Assembly (NCBI RefSeq): GCF_001611795.1
Contig: NZ_CP015098.1
Span: 7,378,001-7,442,000 of the forward strand
Origin: Streptomyces qaidamensis
GTDB lineage: Bacteria > Actinomycetota > Actinomycetes > Streptomycetales > Streptomycetaceae
DNA: 64,000 nucleotides
Direction: 5' to 3'
Shown piece by piece: positions 62,576-64,000 of this stretch. A program made the position numbers and the translations under genes. The notes beneath the pieces are model-generated. The model made no database searches. It was not told the origin of the DNA and saw only the letters and a program-made list of their open reading frames with translations. Positions within the stretch are counted from its first letter, which is position 1. Every line of letters begins with the position of its first letter.

Positions 62576-62610
62576 AGGGGCGGGGCGGTCGTCACGACCG
62601 CCCCGCCCCT
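62576..62610. terminator. Strong bidirectional terminator
   Basis: AGGGGCGGGGCGGTCGT (62576-62592) pairs perfectly with ACGACCGCCCCGCCCCT (62594-62610), a 17-bp stem on paper with the central few bases forming the loop. It is followed by TTCTC. It separates the convergent hydrolase and aminotransferase-methyltransferase genes and should stop transcripts from both sides. Confidence 0.85.
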
Positions 62611-62628
62611 TCTCGCTGCGACGGTTCC

Positions 62629-64000
62629 TCACTCGGTGGTCAGCAGCCAGAGCCACGTCGACGGCGCGCCCAGCGGCTCGCGCCGCTCCACCCGCAGCCC
62701 CGCACCGGCGAAGGCGTCCTCGTACGTCCTGCGGTTCATGATGGGCGTGTCCATGAACGCGTGGACCAGCTCGAACCCGACGGAGAACATCGGCAGGGTC
62801 TCCCGCCGCTCCTCCCAGTCCTGGGCGACCGTGTCACCGATCAGGAACCGCCGGGCCTCCGGGAAGACCCTGCGCAGCGTGCGCATGACCCCCTCGGGGT
62901 CGCCGGTGGCGTCGAACAGGTCGTGCATCATCAGGAAGCTGGTCACCAGGTCGACCTCGGGGAACGTACGGCCCGAGAAGGCCAGTACGTCCCCGTGCAC
63001 GATGTCGATGCGGTCCGCGAGCCCCGCGTCGGCGACCCGCTTGTTCGCCTGGACGCACGCCCCCTGGTTGATCTCTATGCCGGTGCCGCGCCGGTGCGGG
63101 TGGCCGTCGCACAGCCGCAGCAGCCGAGTGGCGTCCCCGCAGCCCAGGTCGGCGACCGTGCGGAAGTCGACGGTGGCCAGCACCTCCTGCTCGAGCGGCA
63201 GCATCAGCTCCCGGCCCACCTCGCCCGAGCCGACGGCGACCATCCCGCCGTCCCGGTCGACGTCCTGCTCGAACACGGAGGTCCCGCGGGCCAGTCCGGA
63301 CAGGCCCCGCAGCACCTCGTGGTAGCCGCCGACGCCCCAGGTGAAGAAGCCCCGCATCCGGACCAGCTCCCGGCCGGCCCCGGTGAGTATCACCGTGGGG
63401 GTCGGGCCGTCGGCCAGCTCCACGTAGCCCAGCAGTGCCACGACCCGCAGCAGCGGCATCAGCCCGGTGGCGTCGGTGCCCGCCTTCGTGGCCAGCTCGT
63501 CGACGGTGTGCTCGGGCCGCTCCGCCAGCCGGTCCCAGACCCCCAGCCGGGTCAGCGCGAACACCGCGTGCGCGCCGACGTAGCCGTTGAACAGGTCCTC
63601 GGGGGCGACCGGGTCCAGCGTCGGCACGGGCAGCACATCATGGGCCGCGCCCAGGCCGTGGCCGCTGGAGGCGTGCGACCGGGGCGAGGCCAGCAGAGTG
63701 CCCAGCGCCTGGCAGAACTGGTCGGTGTCCTCCGCGGTCCCGACGGTCACCCGCACGTGCCCCGGGTAGCCGAACGGCGTGAGGTCGCGGACCAGGATGC
63801 CGTGCTCGTCAGCGAGACGCGACGCGAAACGGGTGCTGTTCCCGGGGGTCTTGACCATCACGAAGTTGGTGACCGAGGGCACGTACGACACCTCCAGGGC
63901 GGTCAGGGTGCGGCACAGCCGCTCCCGCTCCCGCGTGGTGCGCTCGTACACCTCGGCGATGTGGTCGGGGCTGCCCAGCGCGGCCAGCGCCGCCTGCTGG
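62629..64000 (-). CDS. Aminotransferase fused to C-methyltransferase-like domain (5' end missing)
   Basis: The gene runs off the right edge on its 5' side; 456 C-terminal codons are visible. The first 110 or so residues are the C-terminal domain of a HisC-like PLP aminotransferase (TNFVMVKTPGNST, GILVRDLTPFGYPGHVRVTVG). The PLP lysine lies outside the window. The rest is a SAM-dependent methyltransferase of the O-methyltransferase fold with ADLGCGDATRLL as the SAM motif. It resembles alpha-keto acid C-methyltransferases such as MppJ. Two His residues (in MMHDLFD and ELVHAFMD) sit 54 residues apart, close to the spacing I recall for the MppJ iron ligands. A fused aminotransferase plus keto acid methyltransferase would convert Trp via indolepyruvate to beta-methyl-Trp for module 9. 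This role is inferred; an O-methyltransferase is the alternative. Confidence 0.8.
   Translation of the reverse strand, partial: QQAALAALGSPDHIAEVYERTTRERERLCRTLTALEVSYVPSVTNFVMVKTPGNSTRFASRLADEHGILVRDLTPFGYPGHVRVTVGTAEDTDQFCQALGTLLASPRSHASSGHGLGAAHDVLPVPTLDPVAPEDLFNGYVGAHAVFALTRLGVWDRLAERPEHTVDELATKAGTDATGLMPLLRVVALLGYVELADGPTPTVILTGAGRELVRMRGFFTWGVGGYHEVLRGLSGLARGTSVFEQDVDRDGGMVAVGSGEVGRELMLPLEQEVLATVDFRTVADLGCGDATRLLRLCDGHPHRRGTGIEINQGACVQANKRVADAGLADRIDIVHGDVLAFSGRTFPEVDLVTSFLMMHDLFDATGDPEGVMRTLRRVFPEARRFLIGDTVAQDWEERRETLPMFSVGFELVHAFMDTPIMNRRTYEDAFAGAGLRVERREPLGAPSTWLWLLTTE

Overview
The window is very GC-rich with strongly C/G-ending codons. It carries a SARP regulator with TTA (bldA-type) codons and a Streptomyces-type secreted phospholipase A2, so I read it as Streptomyces or a close relative. 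It covers most of one specialised-metabolite gene cluster. Both edges cut genes: a cation/proton antiporter on the left and an aminotransferase-methyltransferase fusion on the right.

Layout. (i) 1-7178 is a tryptophan-supply block: flavin reductase, class II DAHP synthase, trpE, trpG, a MocR-type regulator and trpD. A shared motif (TGGACCGCA-N15-TGGTCTGGT) lies in both divergent intergenic regions of this block. (ii) 7201-12323 (minus strand) is a compact ebo operon in the order eboC-A-B-E-F, with no eboD. (iii) 12547-16222 holds a SARP/NB-ARC activator, a secreted phospholipase A2 and an ArsR-like regulator. (iv) 16482-57515 is the assembly line: fatty acyl-AMP ligase, acyl carrier protein and three NRPSs of 4755, 5818 and 2403 residues with 11 modules, two epimerase domains and a terminal thioesterase. 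(v) 57703-62559 holds a P450, MbtH, a secreted Ntn-type acylase and an alpha/beta hydrolase. (vi) 62629-64000 (minus strand) is an aminotransferase fused to a C-methyltransferase-like domain.

How it works together. Binding-pocket residues read by eye give Asp-Ser-Thr-Thr(E)-(small: Ala/Ser)-Gly-Pro-(bulky/aromatic)-(bulky/aromatic, E)-(Leu-like)-Pro. This matches residue by residue the published peptide of telomycin, as I recall it: Asp-Ser-Thr-aThr-Ala-Gly-3Hyp-dehydroTrp-betaMeTrp-betaOHLeu-3Hyp. The trp genes would feed the two Trp sites. The fusion protein would make the beta-methyl-Trp. The P450 would oxidise Leu, Pro or Trp. The FAAL, ACP and starter C domain make a lipopeptide that the exported acylase could trim to the delipidated antibiotic. 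I therefore call this a telomycin-type cluster, by inference from sequence.

Most notable: an apparently identical 1343-bp A-domain core in modules 3 and 4; modules 2 and 5 that share identical flanks around a replaced substrate pocket; the ebo operon beside a Trp-dependent pathway; the shared MocR-type operator candidate; and a phospholipase A2 inside a cluster whose likely product targets phospholipid. There is no gene-free stretch longer than about 260 bp, and I saw no tRNA, rRNA, CRISPR array or insertion sequence.
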